Below, one piece after another: positions 31,901 to 45,300 of a stretch of 64,000 nucleotides of DNA. The stretch covers positions 13,120,932-13,184,931 of the forward strand of contig OZ007507.1 in NCBI GenBank assembly GCA_963931865.1, written 5' to 3'. A program made the position numbers and the translations under genes. The notes beneath the pieces are model-generated. The model made no database searches. It was not told the DNA's origin and saw only the letters and a program-made list of their open reading frames with translations. The stretch comes from Axinella damicornis. Taxonomy: Eukaryota > Porifera > Demospongiae > Axinellida > Axinellidae. Positions within the stretch are counted from its first letter, which is position 1; every line of letters begins with the position of its first letter.

Positions 31901-34900
31901 TTATTTGAAATTTCCCAATATTAACATACGACTTTGGTTACAAGATACAACTCATTTGTTATTCTGTTCATCTCAAGACCATCTTGTGCACATGCAGAAT
32001 CATGCACCAGTTAAGGTGAGCTTGGGAAGTGGTTGTACGTACGCAACCTGGATTTTAATCTACGCAGCAGCACTAAAGCTCCTTCTCACTCACAGCATTT
32101 GTTGCAGGCATAACGAGGATCAACTTTACTGCCTTCACTACCTCACAGAAGCATTCTCTCTCCACCTTACTTGAAGATTTCAGGTTAAAAAATAACATGC
32201 GCCTTTACGCTAAAAAAAAATTGCGCGCGCGAAGAGGACACTCCAAAAATTTTGGCGCGCTGCGCGCGCAAACCTTCCATCCAAGCCCCCCCACTCCTAT
32301 AAACTTGTCTACGCCCCTGTTGGTGCTGTGAGATTTAATTGTGCAGAACAGAATTCCCCTACCAGGAGTGTAACCATTAGCTACCAAGGGAAGTATTGTG
32401 TGTGTTGATACATCTGTGATTTGTGCATGGTGAATACTTTTAAGCTGCCTCCATAAATATTTCATGCAGGCTGTCAAGTCTCTGTTCAAGGTCCAGAAGT
32501 CTTTAGGGAAATTGAGTGACACAGATAAGGAGGTCAATTCTGAACTCTCACCTCCTTTGCCTCTCAAAGTGTACTGTGGCAGCCTTATTAATATTCATGA
32601 GCTGCATAAGGCATTTCCCATCACTTTGCATCAGCCAAATTTTGAAATTTGCCGTTTTCACAGATACGAGCTAAGTGAACTGTGTGAGATATTCTTCAAT
32701 GGATGGGCAAAGTATCTCTATCTGCTATTCCTGTCAGTTGGTTCAGTATTTTTTGCCTGGTCATTTGCTGTTGTTGCTGCCACAGCTTGGGCCACCCATA
32801 TACCGATCAACTTTGGTCCTTTTCAGCAGTGCTCGTTTGATGCGTTTCACAATCATATCATCCCAGAGGAGGGAGGGTGTCGACTTACCTACTACTTCTG
32901 TTTGATGCTGTTTGGGTTAATTGTTATCCCACTCTCCTTGCTGGCCTTGAAAGAGCAGGCCATTATCCAGACTACGCTTGGATTGATGAGGGTCTTACTA
33001 ATTGTACTGGTTCTCGTTTACTGTATTGTGAAACTTACGCAAGGGGACAACCTTTACGAGCTGCAAGAGACACTGATTAGCAACAACACTTCCAACCGTT
33101 CTAACTCATCAGAACCATGCAGCTTTGTATCAAATTGCACTACTGGACGTATTCTATCATTGCAGGATATAGTTGTTCGATTTGACTGGAGGGGTTGGTT
33201 GGTAGCCATTCCTGTGTTCACACCTTCTTTCATGATACATCACACTATTCCTTCTTTTACTCATCCTATCAAGCAAAAGCAATACCTTTGGTGGTATGTT
33301 TTCTGTGCTTGGGGCTTTCTAGGATTCTGCTTTCTCTGTCTCGGTGTTACTGTTCCTCTGTGGTTCAGGGGTGAAGTGCAAGAGACACTCACCCTTAACT
33401 GGGTAAGCCCTAATAAGAATAGCTTGAGGACGCATGCACACACACACACTGCCAATAATTATGATAGGATTGGATAGAGAAAGTCAAGTCATTTTCATAC
33501 TAATAATAATATTTGGTTTAATTTGCTGTAATTATAACTCGTACTGTAGTTATATGGTCCACCGGCAGGCTTGAGAATAGAATGCTTAATCAGACATCTA
33601 CAATATAATGGTTCTGTATACTACACGGTCCACATTAATCCGATATACAAGTTGGTTAAACCAATCAGGTTGGTCTTACACTTTTTCGTGAGGTATACTG
33701 CTGTAATTGAAAGCTGATTGGTGAATACTTCACTTAATTAGTAACGACGTTGCAATACCTGGTTGTTAGGCAGCCTACAGCTTAGTTACCTTCAGTCCTA
33801 CTTTTAGTACAGGTTTGGAACCAGAGCCAGGGGTGGCAGCGGCATAAAAGAAGTGGTACGGCTCACTATCGTAGCGCACTGCGGAAGGCGGTGCCCGGAG
33901 GGCGGTCTGCGTGTTGGAAGAGGCGCAGAGTGACGATCTGTCCGCGCAAAGCGCGGAAAATTTTTTTCGCATGTATTTTTAGCGATGAGGAAGTGCTCTC
34001 GTAGCATCAAAATGGCCGTTTTGGGAAAGAAAAGACCTTGGCTGCTGTGGAGTTTCAATGGTAGGCCCACAACTAGGACGAGAAACAGCCGAGTCTGCAT
34101 ATAAGATCAAGCGTAGATTATGCGTGACTGCATTGCACGGATATTATAATCAGGTCGGCTGGAAAAGTGGTCCGGCCAAAGCCGGACCAGCCGGACCGGC
34201 AACGCCGCCTCTGAGAGCGTATACGTATCAACAGTCGCCTATATATATACCCAGCTGTGCATGCGAGCAGCTCGTCTACGGTGTATCCGCTTGTGAAACT
34301 TACTTTTGGAAGGGCAAAAGAGGCAGTCGCTTTCTCCGCTTCAGCCGTACTTCCTACAACTGACAATCATAGCCATGTCTCAGCCCTACCTCGCATGCTG
34401 CCTGCGCCTGCTGCGTGTCGAGTGATGCTCAAACACTTAAGTCTATCATTATACTACAGTGACACTATATACTACAGTGGGCCATCCTATTACATGACAA
34501 ACATTAAATTCGCAAGCTAGGGTTTATGTGCCCTTGTTTATACCAAGTCGAATGGGAGACAATATGGGACATATGTATCTGTGGCGGTAATGTCTTCAGT
34601 ACGTGGTAACAAATCCAAAGGCAGGATTTTCATTCAGAGTCACATTATAGCTAGCTATAGAATTATAGTAGTGATGCAAACACTTGCCCCCCCCCCCCCT
34701 CCAGCATTTTCCAGAACAAAGTATGTGCGTTTCTAAAAATAAAAAAAACTCCAGGAGTGTCTGGAAGGTAATGAGGCAATTTTTGTCATATACTTTGGGC
34801 AGTATATTGAAGCTTGTGCAAAGTAGTACTACTTCATAGTTGTAGTGAGAGTCGTATGTTAACTTTCGTTTTCTTCTTTTTCTGTCCTATAGGTCAGACT

Positions 34901-35513
34901 TGCAGAGCCCTGTAACTCCATCCATCTGAGAATTCTATCCTACTACATCATTTTGTTTCCTTCTGTGCAAGTGTGTTCGAATTACCCTTTGAACAACCAT
35001 CCTCTTGCCAACAACATCTACTCCACTTTCTTCGAACATGATACCTGCAGAAAGCAACTTAGGTGTGATCGATTGCTAAAGGTCTTTATAAGACTATTTA
35101 CAGCCATCATTCCTATCCTAGCTGCGTTTGGTGTCTCGAACTTGGTTGAAATATTGAAATATACTGGGCTGAGTGGGTTTGTACTTTCGTTCATCTTTCC
35201 CGCATTGCTACAACTACAGTCAATTAGAGTATGCAAAAGAACGTTCCGTGGCATTTTTACAGCAAACAGTGTCACAGTTGCCGACTCATGTGAGTACAAA
35301 GACAGCGATGGTTCAGCAAATGCAGGTGAAGCTCATTCCTTTCAAAATACAAAAGCACGGAATGAATCCTCCCTGTACATGACACCTTACTCCAGTCGGA
35401 TTCTCAGCCACCCCATTGCCGTGTCAATTATAGGGGCCACAGGAATAGTCCTCTTCCTAATGTCCATTGCCAGCTTGTTCATTAAACCAGATACACTTGG
35501 CTGCAGTGGGTAG
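28923..35513 (+). CDS. Amino-acid/auxin permease family transporter, TMEM104-like
   Basis: Three exons, all phase 0: 28923-29174, 32470-33402 and 34893-35513, giving ~601 residues. The first exon starts at an ATG (an in-frame TTG upstream is ignored) and carries the first membrane helices, including VNYSLGTGFLAHPYSF, the broken-helix G-TG-L-P type motif of AAAP carriers. Exon 2 has several helices, a glycosylated-looking loop (NNTSNRSNSS), and IPVFTPSFMIHHTIPSF, matching the FxxHxxxPS segment of the family. Exon 3 ends with three more helices and a hydrophilic loop. The arrangement best fits TMEM104; the substrate is unknown. It is somewhat longer than typical members because of extra loops. 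Confidence 0.82.
29885..30457. mobile_element. 573-bp TAGCC-family element in transporter intron 1
   Basis: Ends TTTGCCTTGTTCCCAG and GGGACCAAGGCTAA are inverted; the arms continue through AAAAGGGCCTGGTTTCCACT. Flanks carry CTCTTAGT and TTCTTAGT. Confidence 0.75.
31148..31389. mobile_element. TACCGTAGTCAC-family element (TA duplication), copy 1
   Basis: Inverted ends CCGTAGTCAC-CG-TATTAGG flanked by TA on both sides, as in Tc1/mariner-type MITEs. A relative in opposite orientation lies at 43498-43767. Confidence 0.7.
31793..32319. mobile_element. CAGGGGYG-family element (5-bp duplication TTGGT)
   Basis: Left end CAAGGGTGTAGACAAG, right end CTTGTCTACGCCCCTG; flanked by TTGGT at 31788-31792 and 32320-32324. 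Contains a 23-base G tract and CG-rich GCGCGCTGCGCGCGC. Confidence 0.82.
33403..34892. other. Transporter intron 2
   Basis: Contains the element at 33828-34213 and a 13-base C tract at 34687-34699. No exon seen. Confidence 0.6.
33828..34213. mobile_element. CAGGGGYG-family element (5-bp duplication AGAGC)
   Basis: Left end CAGGGGTGGCAGCGGC, right end GGCAACGCCGCCTCTG; flanked by AGAGC at 33823-33827 and 34214-34218. Interior GCGCGGAAAATTTTTTTCGC is shared with the element at 38432. Confidence 0.85.
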
Positions 35514-35831
35514 TGTCCATCTATCCTAGCTAGGTGCTACTGAACACCATTCAGTAATTATTTGCAGTTGAAGGTGAAACTAGCTAGCTAGCTAGCCAAA
35601 CTATGGTACACTAAGAGCTTTGTGCATACATAGCTACACACCACATTACAGGTTTAGCTACATTATGACTTGTGCACTTTACCAATTCCACACTGTGCTT
35701 CAATGAATCAAGTGTCAAAAGAAGGCATGCATGGCTAGGTCTCTGTATGTGGGTCCTTACTATAATTTGGTTCATTTATGTTTATTATCACAAGGGGGGG
35801 GGGGGGGGGGACAGATTACATATAGAGAGAG

Positions 35832-35867
<36 letters not shown>

Positions 35868-36236
35868 CGCTGCATGCATATGGTAACAAGGTTAGGCTTA
35901 ACCTGACCTGATGGTGCCTTTGATTTGCTGTAGCCACTGGCCCTGCCAGCCTATATTAATTTTGGTATAACTACAATGCATCACACAAGTGGAAACAACC
36001 GGCCTGCTCACAGGAAATGACGATGGTGAAATTTTGACTTTGAAGCAGGCAAACTAGGCACTATAGATAAGTTTCTACTACCATCCGATTCATAAGCTAT
36101 ATAGCAAAGGTGAGACTTCAATATCAGGTACAATGTATAGTACGTTGATATCTCATCACTAGATTCACTACCGCAAAACGGAAGTTGGCTACATGAATAG
36201 CTACGTAATAGCCCAGTGAGGATAAAAATTCACGTG
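35514..36236. other. Intergenic between transporter and FN3-PARP gene
   Basis: Contains a (TAGC)n palindromic run near 35578-35596 and two G tracts. No coding frame recognised. Confidence 0.5.
35794..35867 (+). repeat. Paired poly(G) tracts (17 and 34 bases)
   Basis: G runs at 35794-35810 and 35834-35867 separated by a short AT-containing spacer. Confidence 0.9.
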
Positions 36237-36315
36237 ATGCATTCCCTTGACGGCCCGCCCGACGCGACCCAGAAGATTCGTCCAGTGATGGGGCAATCTG
36301 CAGGGCGTCCAGAAG
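36237..36315 (+). CDS. FN3-PARP gene, exon 1 (leader)
   Basis: ATG in 79 bases encoding a 26-residue hydrophilic leader (MHSLDGPPDATQKIRPVMGQ...) ending CCAGAAG|gtgagt, a strong donor in phase 1. The absence of a hydrophobic stretch argues against secretion. Confidence 0.6.
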
Positions 36316-39300
36316 GTGAGTGTATAATCTGGCACCCTGCCGGGGATCTAGCTAGCTACGTAGCTATTGGGATCCCGCTAGCTTTAATAGTGTGTTACGG
36401 TGTTAGCTAATAATTACTAGACGAATGCAGAACATTGTGGGACGAGCCTGAGCGAGTACAGTTGTCGAATGTGCATGGAGCAGTTGCATGAGCATGTGTT
36501 CCTACATGGAGCAGATGCATGTGCATGACTGTCAGTGCATGTCATCTGAATGTGACGGAGAGCATAGCACGACTTAAGGACACAGAAGTTATGACACTAA
36601 TAGTACACCCATGCACTTCACAGCAACTGTGAATCAGGTTAGCCGAAGCAGTCTGGTAGGTAGGTCCAGGAGAGCTCTCTGTCTTTGTTGTCGCCACCGG
36701 AGGGCGACTTTCTCATTCTCTGCTGATGCCAGATCTGTGTCTTGACTGCATGTCACAGTGAGGTAAGTGTTACCGAGCGCAGACCAGTCAAGTTCCCATC
36801 CTCTGGCAATAGCTGAAGCAGCAGTCTAACACACCGTGATGGTTTATAGCTATTAAAGCCTGCATGCATGCTAGCTAGCTAGCTAATGCACACCATGATG
36901 TGCTCTGCATGCAGGACATGAGATCGTTTGAAGCACTCTCCCCATCTTCATGAAATGCTTTATATAGCCCCTCACCGTGCGCTATAGTCTCCATCCTTGT
37001 TGAGGTAGCCGTTCGTGGCAATGTCGTTGACGTTGCAAATTATGGTGAGTTCGTTTTGTGGTTTGAATTAATGCATGATGCAATGACGCGCAAAGTACGA
37101 GCAGGAAGTGATTTACGGCATGACGTACGATAGATAGATAGATATATATAAAGAAATAATATATGGAAAATTCACAGCAAACTCGTCTATGTGGGGCTCG
37201 CTCAGGCTCGCCCCAGTTATCCTTTCCATGCTAATAGCTAGCTACATAGAATGCAGTACCGGGGGCCATTTAGTGAAATTTACTCCAGTGTCAGCCGAGT
37301 CGTACGTCTGACCTAGTCTCGGAACCAGACCCTTCGTGCGGGGGAGGAGGAAAGGGTCTGGGCACCATCTTACATTCGAGTTGTCCCCAGGTCGGAATGT
37401 TGACCTAACGAATCAGAAGCGTTGATCGCGAATGACGTCAGGGAAATGATTTTTCTCCAGGCTTTCTGTGTCGCCAGTGACTAGACATGGCGAATCGCTG
37501 TGCCGTACCGCGTTACCCGCGAGCGACTGACAAAAGTCGAGGAGAGCAACGAGCAGGTCGACAGTGATCGTGCGCGTGGTATCGCAGTTGATCGCTAATT
37601 ACCACGCATAATTACGTTCCGTGAGGACAACTCGAATGTAGGAACGTGCCCAGACCCTTTCCTCCTCCCCCACCTGAAGGGTCAGGTTCCGAGACTACGT
37701 CTGACCCTAAATGATCTGCATTACTGGTCACTGCAGTAAAATGAGCTAGCTAGTTGAGCCAAGCTCCAAATCACACTACCCATATGGGTGAAGACTCAAA
37801 CGGCAAGGCTATTTACTACCCCAGGATGTGCACAGAGGCCACTAGGATAGACGAAGAGCCTTCTATTCATAAAACCTGCATCCTATAGTTCACTCTCAGG
37901 ATTCAAGTGCAATTTTAGAAGGCAAGAGAGTACACTTGGATTGTGAGAGTGCATTTAAGTTCCACATAATTGGACAATTTCATTAACAAAATGGACTGTA
38001 AAGCAGATAGTGGGACCCCACTGTGTCTAATGATGCAGAGAAGAGTTATGGAATGTAAAGCAGGAATGTAAAACAGGTAGTGTGACTCCACTATTTAAAT
38101 ACCAGTTTGCAGTGCACTATGGGTTTCAGTGCACGAGGGCAATCTAGTTAATGGTTGAGTGTGAGATAATGCACGAGCCGTAGGCGAGTGCATTATCCGC
38201 CCGAGTCCGTTGCCCGAGTGCACTAAATCCCTTAATGCACTGCAAACTGGTATCTAAACTACTTAGTGCAACTCACTGACCTGTGACAGCCTTTGATCTT
38301 TGAAAAGTGGGCATTATCTAGATAATGCACACTAAAGTGTGCAATAAGCGATTTACTGCTCCGTCATGTGATCGATTCTGAGGCGTCTGATTCGTTGAGG
38401 GTCACGTGAGTAACACTAATTAATGATGCAGCAGGGGCGGTGGCACGGGGGGGGGCAAGGGGGGCAAGTGCCCCCCCGAAAAATATTTAGGGGGGGCATC
38501 GCCCCCCCTAACTCCTAGCTAGCTACTACTATTAAACAGCCAACGGCTGCCCTATACTTAGTACTAGGCTGACTCGGCTAACCTTGTGATGTACGCAAAT
38601 CGAGTTGCTGATCTGGCGCGGCATTGATCCTCATACATCTGGAACGCGCAGTACAAAGCACGAAGGTGCCACGAGAGCCCATCCTGATAACTGAAAAATG
38701 AAGGCGAAAATTTTTTTCCGCACTTCGCGCGGACTGATCGACGCTACGCGCCTCTATGCACTGCCTTCGGCAGCGTGCGTAGGCTACACCACTGGCTTGC
38801 CCCCCCAATCGAAAATACGTGCCGCCGCCCCTGTGCAGAGAAGTACGACTCTGATGTAACCGTGGATATTCAAGCAAAACAATTAACCATTCCATTTTTG
38901 CAGTGATGGACGTGCATGCACATTGAAATCATTTTAATATGTAACTGTTTCATCTGTTCTAGTTGGTGAGGTTCAAAACCTCACAGCAACTCTGCAACCG
39001 AATGATGAATCTGAATCAGAGACGTTTGTTGTGCTGCACTGGGATGCACCAAGCAGGAACATGGGAGACAACATCACTGCATATGATATTCACTTCAGAG
39101 CAGAGGGTGAAGATGATTATCATGAAGAGAGTGTGGATGACTGCAACAAGATCATCCTCACAAAAGCCTCAGGGATTAAACCGCAGACTACGTACAACTT
39201 TGAAGTGAGAGCTAGAATTGAGGACGCAGAAGGAAAATGGAAAGCAGTGGCACAGTACATTGGTAGGTAAACTGTTACAATTCCTTGTATTTAATACCCA

Positions 39301-42300
39301 AGGTGGGTATGGTTACAATGTACCATTGTAGGAATTTACAGATGTCAGGAAAACTGATCCTGTAGATACAGTACTGGGCGGGCACCCTTAGAGCTGCTCC
39401 GTGTCAATGCCGTCCACTCACCCGTTTGAGTCTGTGGTGGGAACACTTGAAGCTTCTTATTTGGCTATTTTGTCGGCGATTCTGCTGCTTAGAGGAATGC
39501 CTGCAGGAAGCATGAGATAACGTGAAGTGGACTGTGTGATCATGGAGCAACTTTGACGATGATGGTGCCCGTCCAGTGCTGTGTTTACAGGTAGTTTCCC
39601 TGTGTTAATTGCATCATGATTGCATAACCATTGCTATTTCATCATTTTAGCTCTTAGTCCAGGCCCAGTTCAAAACTTGGCAGCTGCTGTGGATGCACAT
39701 ATGCCTTCTGTAACACTGAGCTGGGACCCCCAAGACAACCAGTCCGAGAGTGGTGATCCTATCACCAAGTATGACATTCGTTTCAAGCAAGAGGAAGAGG
39801 AGCATTACAATGAGAAGACTATTGACGCATCCACTGCAAGTATTGTCATTGGAAGAGACCAGGGACTTAAGCCATTGCTGAAATATGACTTTGAAGTGAG
39901 GGCTCGGAATGCTTACATCGCAGGGAGATGGGAAACAGTGAAAAAATATGTTGGTAAGTTAAGCATAGATACATAACTTATAATAGAAGAACATGTCCCA
40001 CAGGGCAAACAAGCTGTAGATACGGGACTGGACGGGCACCGACATTGTTAAAGTTGCTCCACGATCGCACCATGAGTCTGTGGTGGGACCAACTTCACTT
40101 TTGAGTAATATGTTATTTCCTGTGTAGACCACACTACGGGCACTCCTCTACGCATTTGAGTCACTAAAAAAGCCAAATACGAACCTTCAAGTGGTCCCAC
40201 CATGGACTTAAGCAGGCGTGTGGACGGTACTGAGAAGCTCTGATTGTTACGGTACCCATCCTGTCCGCATCTTCAGATGAATATGGATATGATCTCTCAA
40301 ACATGTAGCCTGCCCCAAATTATGCTAACTGAATTGATGTCAATTAGTTATAAACTCAACTGAAAGAAGCTGACTTAGCATGTGGATGCATATGTGTGTT
40401 TGTGGTTACAGCATGTGAGGCACCATCCATACTGTACTTATAGATTGAATGTGTGGGTGCGTAGTGCATGTCAAGATAATTAATGACTAAGTTTCACCAT
40501 TGCCTTATTTGGTATCTTTTGACATGCAGCCACAAAATTTCCAACTCCCCCAAATATTTCCATGGAGACATGATGTGTAACAAATTAAAATTCATAAAGT
40601 GTATACCATGAAATACTGCTAGGCTTGTAGCCAGGTATAAACGACTCTAGCCTAGTTCCCAGGCCCCGCCCAGCTTTTCGTCGCTTGCAGTATGGAAAAG
40701 CGGGGAGAGCCTGGTGTGTTTCCTCACATGAGCATTACGTAATCGACAAACGGCCAAAATTTTCTGAACGAAAAAGCTGCGTATTGTTCAACAAACTACA
40801 CAGTCAGCACTTGGTGTGTATAACAGTCGCTCCCGCTCGCTAAATACGTGTGGTAAGTTACCTGGTACCTTAGCTCTTGCTGTTCTGAGCCCCAGTTCAC
40901 CCACGTTCAATTTAAGTCCTTTTTACCACCTTTCTACCCTCGACGTCACGCACGTGAGGGAAACATACCAGGCCCTCCACGTTCTTTCGTGCAACTGAAA
41001 GCAGCGCACGCGCCTGGGAACGAGGCTCTAAAGACCCTTGAATCCATTCTGTGATTCACACTATATCATTGGGGATTCGAACAGCAGTACTGAGTAACTA
41101 ATAACCATACTCCATAGGCATGTTTTAGTAGTGTCGACGAAGCCGCCAATGCCAATCTTTCAGTGTTGCAGATGTTGATCAGTGGTGCACAAAACGTGCT
41201 GAACATTGTTACAGTACTGATCTACTGCCCAGTATACATAGGATGAAAGTAGTCCACTCCCCTGGCAGTATTCAGCATTCAGCATTGGTGAATGGTGATG
41301 GTCCAGGGCTGCCTGTCTTAGGCAGGCTGTAGCATTAGGCTATCATGCATCATCGATCGGGTTCGCTGCTCACGTCCAGGTCACCACGGGCACAGCGAGG
41401 AAAGTTACAACTGTCAACTGAGAGAAGCTCAAGTTCAGCGGACACAATTTCCTGCACGACATAGGGTCCCCCCTGTTTCCTGTTCTTGCATAAAGCTGAC
41501 AGTGACCACACACGAAGTACGTGGAAACCTCTGTCCCATCAACAATAGGCCCAGATACAACCTTTAAATTCATCCTTTGGTTTCGCTCTGTGTGCTTCTA
41601 GCGATACTATACTGTATGTGTTAATGGATTGAATAAGATTTCCGCATGTCCATGCGACGATGCTAGCATTGCTGATGTGTTGTCTGAGGTAGGACCAATG
41701 TGCTGTGGATGTATCTACCAGAATACAGAAACTGTGTTCCATTTATATGATGCACTCAAGTCTAATATTTATGGAATGTCCTCCATCAGACTAACCTCCA
41801 TTGGAGTCAACAAACAATTACGGATGTGCTACAGGCAGCACAATCAATTTTCTGCTGCATATAATGGAGCTAATTTCTTATGTGATATCAAGACATTCTA
41901 CATGCTCTGCAGAAAGTGAAATTGTGATCATTGTGAAGCTGAGCTCACTGCTAATTGGTTTAGTGTGACCTACTGAGAAGTTTGGCAATTCCTGGAAATG
42001 TAAACCACAAGTAACTGTAACAACTCTGAAACTACTTGTGGTTAAGCTCTTCCTGAAACATGAGTATCTCTTGGAGAAGGTGGTCTGCTTTAGCCTCATT
42101 CCCAAGCCTTAATTCTACACCCCAGTTTTTGCTAATAGCTTGCGTTCTGCAATGCATAATTATACCACTGTACTGTATGTACTAACCTTGGCAGCTATAT
42201 GCATTTTATGGTACTGCCCATGCAGCACTAGACAGAAAAACGACTGTTCCATTCGTTCCTTTCATTCCGTTCCGTTCCATTCCGGGTTTTAGTACTACCC

Positions 42301-45300
42301 ATAGTGTACATATAACCAGATGTGGAAACCTAACGCTTCTCCTCCTTGCAGCTTTGAATCCTGATACAGTTCAGAATCTGGCGGCAACTGTGAACCCAAG
42401 TGATCCCTCTCTAGAATTAACCTGGGACCCCCCAGCCAATGCAAGCGGTTCTGGTGATGTTACTACATATCATATTTGCTTCAAGCTAGAGGGGAAAGAA
42501 AGCTATGATGAGATGACTGTGGACGGCTCTACTACCAGTGTGGTTCTGACCAGAAACTCAGGTCTTGTTCCACAGATTACTTATGACCTTGGTGTGAGAG
42601 CACAGAGTGCAGACGATATGGGAGAATGGGAGAGATTGTCTACATATATAGGTATAGTATATTATCATGTACTGAGTACCGGTATCATTATTTCAGATGG
42701 GATCCTGCAATTGAGTAACTGTACTTTAAGAACATGAAGGTAGCTCAGATCATTACAAAGCTCAATTTTGCCCAAGATCTCGGGTAACTGTGAAATCTGG
42801 ACTCTGGATTGGACCATGGACTGGAATATGGACTGGACTAGACTATGGACTGGACTGGATTGACCAAAACAGCTGTATACAGACAGCAAACGTCACCAAT
42901 AAAGCTATGAAGGGTTGTCTCCAGCTCTGTCTCGAGTTACTTCGGGCTTTTCTGAGCATCGTCTCCTCGATTCTGCGAGGTCAAAGGTCACGTGCATATT
43001 TAATGACCTTCAACATAACTGGACATCATGCATGGATATGGCTGAATTCTTGTGGGTTCTGTACTGGCTTTGAGCATCCATGACTTGTATCGACTGTTTC
43101 TTATGGAGGTTACACACATTTGTTGGAAAGAACCACTAATTGAGCTTCAGTTAGGATGCTCTGCCTTCTTGAAGGACTTTAGAAGAGCGGTTGCTTTCAA
43201 CAGAACTTGAATCAAACTCCAGCCTTTGTTGAAGTGTAGAACCAGAAGGAATATTCCCTGACTTGTTTAAATATGCACGTGACCTTTGACCTCTCGGAAA
43301 TCGAGGAACGATGCCACAACAGGCTAGGAAACAAGAGCTGGAGACCACCCTTCATAGCTTTGGTGACATTTGCTGTCTGTGTACAGCTGTTTTGGTCAAT
43401 CCAGTCCAGAGTCCAGGTTTTACAGTTACCCCAAGATCTCAGTTGGTGTCTCACGGATGATGCAGTCAGCTTTACCTACACCAAGCTAATTAGGCTACTG
43501 TAGTCACGCGTTATTAGGCGCAGCTCACTTATAGGTACATATTCACTGTTAGGTGCAGGTTCGACTCGTCCCAGCTACTTGCTGTTAAGTGCTGAAGTCT
43601 TCTTCCAGAAACTCTGCCATTTTCAATCCTACTGAGGGGAAAAAACTATGATTCAAATTGAAGTGCACTTCCTATTTGAGGAATGTCATTCGATATTAAG
43701 CGCATTTCACTTATATGCACATATTTGCTTCCTGTGGAGATATGGGCGCATCTGTCTACAACTACGGTATGTCGCAAACAAGTGACATGGATGTGCATAA
43801 CTGTGGCTTCCAGTTCTCTACTATAGACTGTGGTACCATTGTGTATAACCGCACATGCTTATGTATACCAAACTGTATTATGTGTTGCTGTTAGGAAGTT
43901 GACTCCGATCTGAGTCAAAAAGGCAGATTCCTCCACTTTGGTATCCCCCACATATCATACATCCAATTTACTGGTGACTCACAAGTGGCTCATGCATGTG
44001 TGGAAAAAAATCTTGTTAATTACCACAATTAGCCTCGTTCCCAGGCCTCCGCCCAGTTTTTATCTCGCAGCCATGAATCTCAGCAGAGGCCTGGGAACGA
44101 AGCTAGACCCGGGTCACAATGGCAAGGTCTCTAACCAAGGCATGATTCTACTTGTGTACACTCTTTGTCATCCTGAGTTTGGGATACAGCTATGATCCTT
44201 CCTTGTGTATAGGTCTGGTTCCAGGTCCATTGTCCAGGCTGTCATTGGCTGTGGATCCACATGAGCCCTCCCTAACATTAAACTGGGACAGGCCAAGCAA
44301 CATATGGAATGCCAGGGAGATGGTCGCATATGATGTTCACTTCAAATCATCAAAGGCTGATGAGTATGAGGAGAGAATCGAAAGTTGCCATACAACTGGT
44401 ATTACCTTCACCAGAGAATTGGGACTCGTACCTCTGAGTACATATGATTTTCGGGTCAGGGCAAGGAGTGAAGATGGAGTGGGAGAATGGGGAAAGGTTT
44501 CATCATTATTTGGTAAGGTCTATTTTTGGCCAGTATGAATATGGGTGTGAATAGATGTTTTGTTTCAGCATCATGTAATTTGCAAGATAAATGTTGAAGC
44601 AACCATTACTGGGGAGTCTTCTGCAAAGCAAACTGGACGGTTCCCGCCTCATCTATGAAAGAGCACCCATGCTGGTGGTTTGCGCTTGTGCATTGTTGGC
44701 TAGCATCCGCCGCTCTCCACAACAGCCATATATAGATTGCTGTTATCAAATTTGAAAGTATATAGCAGCAATCCACAAAGCATAGTTTCCCCCAGATTTG
44801 CAAATAGTCTGTAGAGCCTTCAGGATGTCTTGCAATGATGAAAGCGCTGGTTTCTACTGCTCTGCAGTTTATTAATACCTAATGCAACGTGCATTCGTCA
44901 GCAACGATTCAGTCTCCAGATGGTAGTCTGTGAATAATTTTTGTCTAGGTGTGACTTGTACTTACTGGCAATTGTGGAGCTTAGTTACCATTGGAAGGCC
45001 TGGTTTTAATTGGACTGCAACTGGACAATCTGTAGTCTACAATAATTATGGAAATCGATCACTATGTGACTAACTCTCACCTTTTTAATTTTTCTCCCTG
45101 CAGCTCTTGTCCCTGACCTAGTCCAGAGTCTTACCATAACTGACATTGACGAGAACGAGCCTTCTATAACCCTAACGTGGGATCCTCCAGGCAATGTCAA
45201 AGGCAATGAGGACATTGCTGCTTACGAGGTGCGTTTCAAACCAGAAGAAGGCAATTATGTTAAGAAGAGTGTGGATGCCTCTACTACCAGTATTGTACTA

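Larger units (their letters stand above)
36316..38962. other. Intron 1 of the FN3-PARP gene
   Basis: 2.6 kb holding three repeats: a TAGTC/GACTA element (37314-37697), a dispersed repeat (38098-38415) and a CAGGGGYG element (38432-38833). It is also rich in AGCT microrepeats. Confidence 0.6.
42782..43431. mobile_element. 650-bp foldback element carrying DR1/E-box, perfect 9-bp duplication
   Basis: Ends GGGTAACTGT-AAA-CTGGACTCTGG inverted; flanked by CAAGATCTC at 42773-42781 and 43432-43440. The arms are ~280 bp with GGACTGG-type repeats and a DR1 plus CACGTG site in each. Confidence 0.88.
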
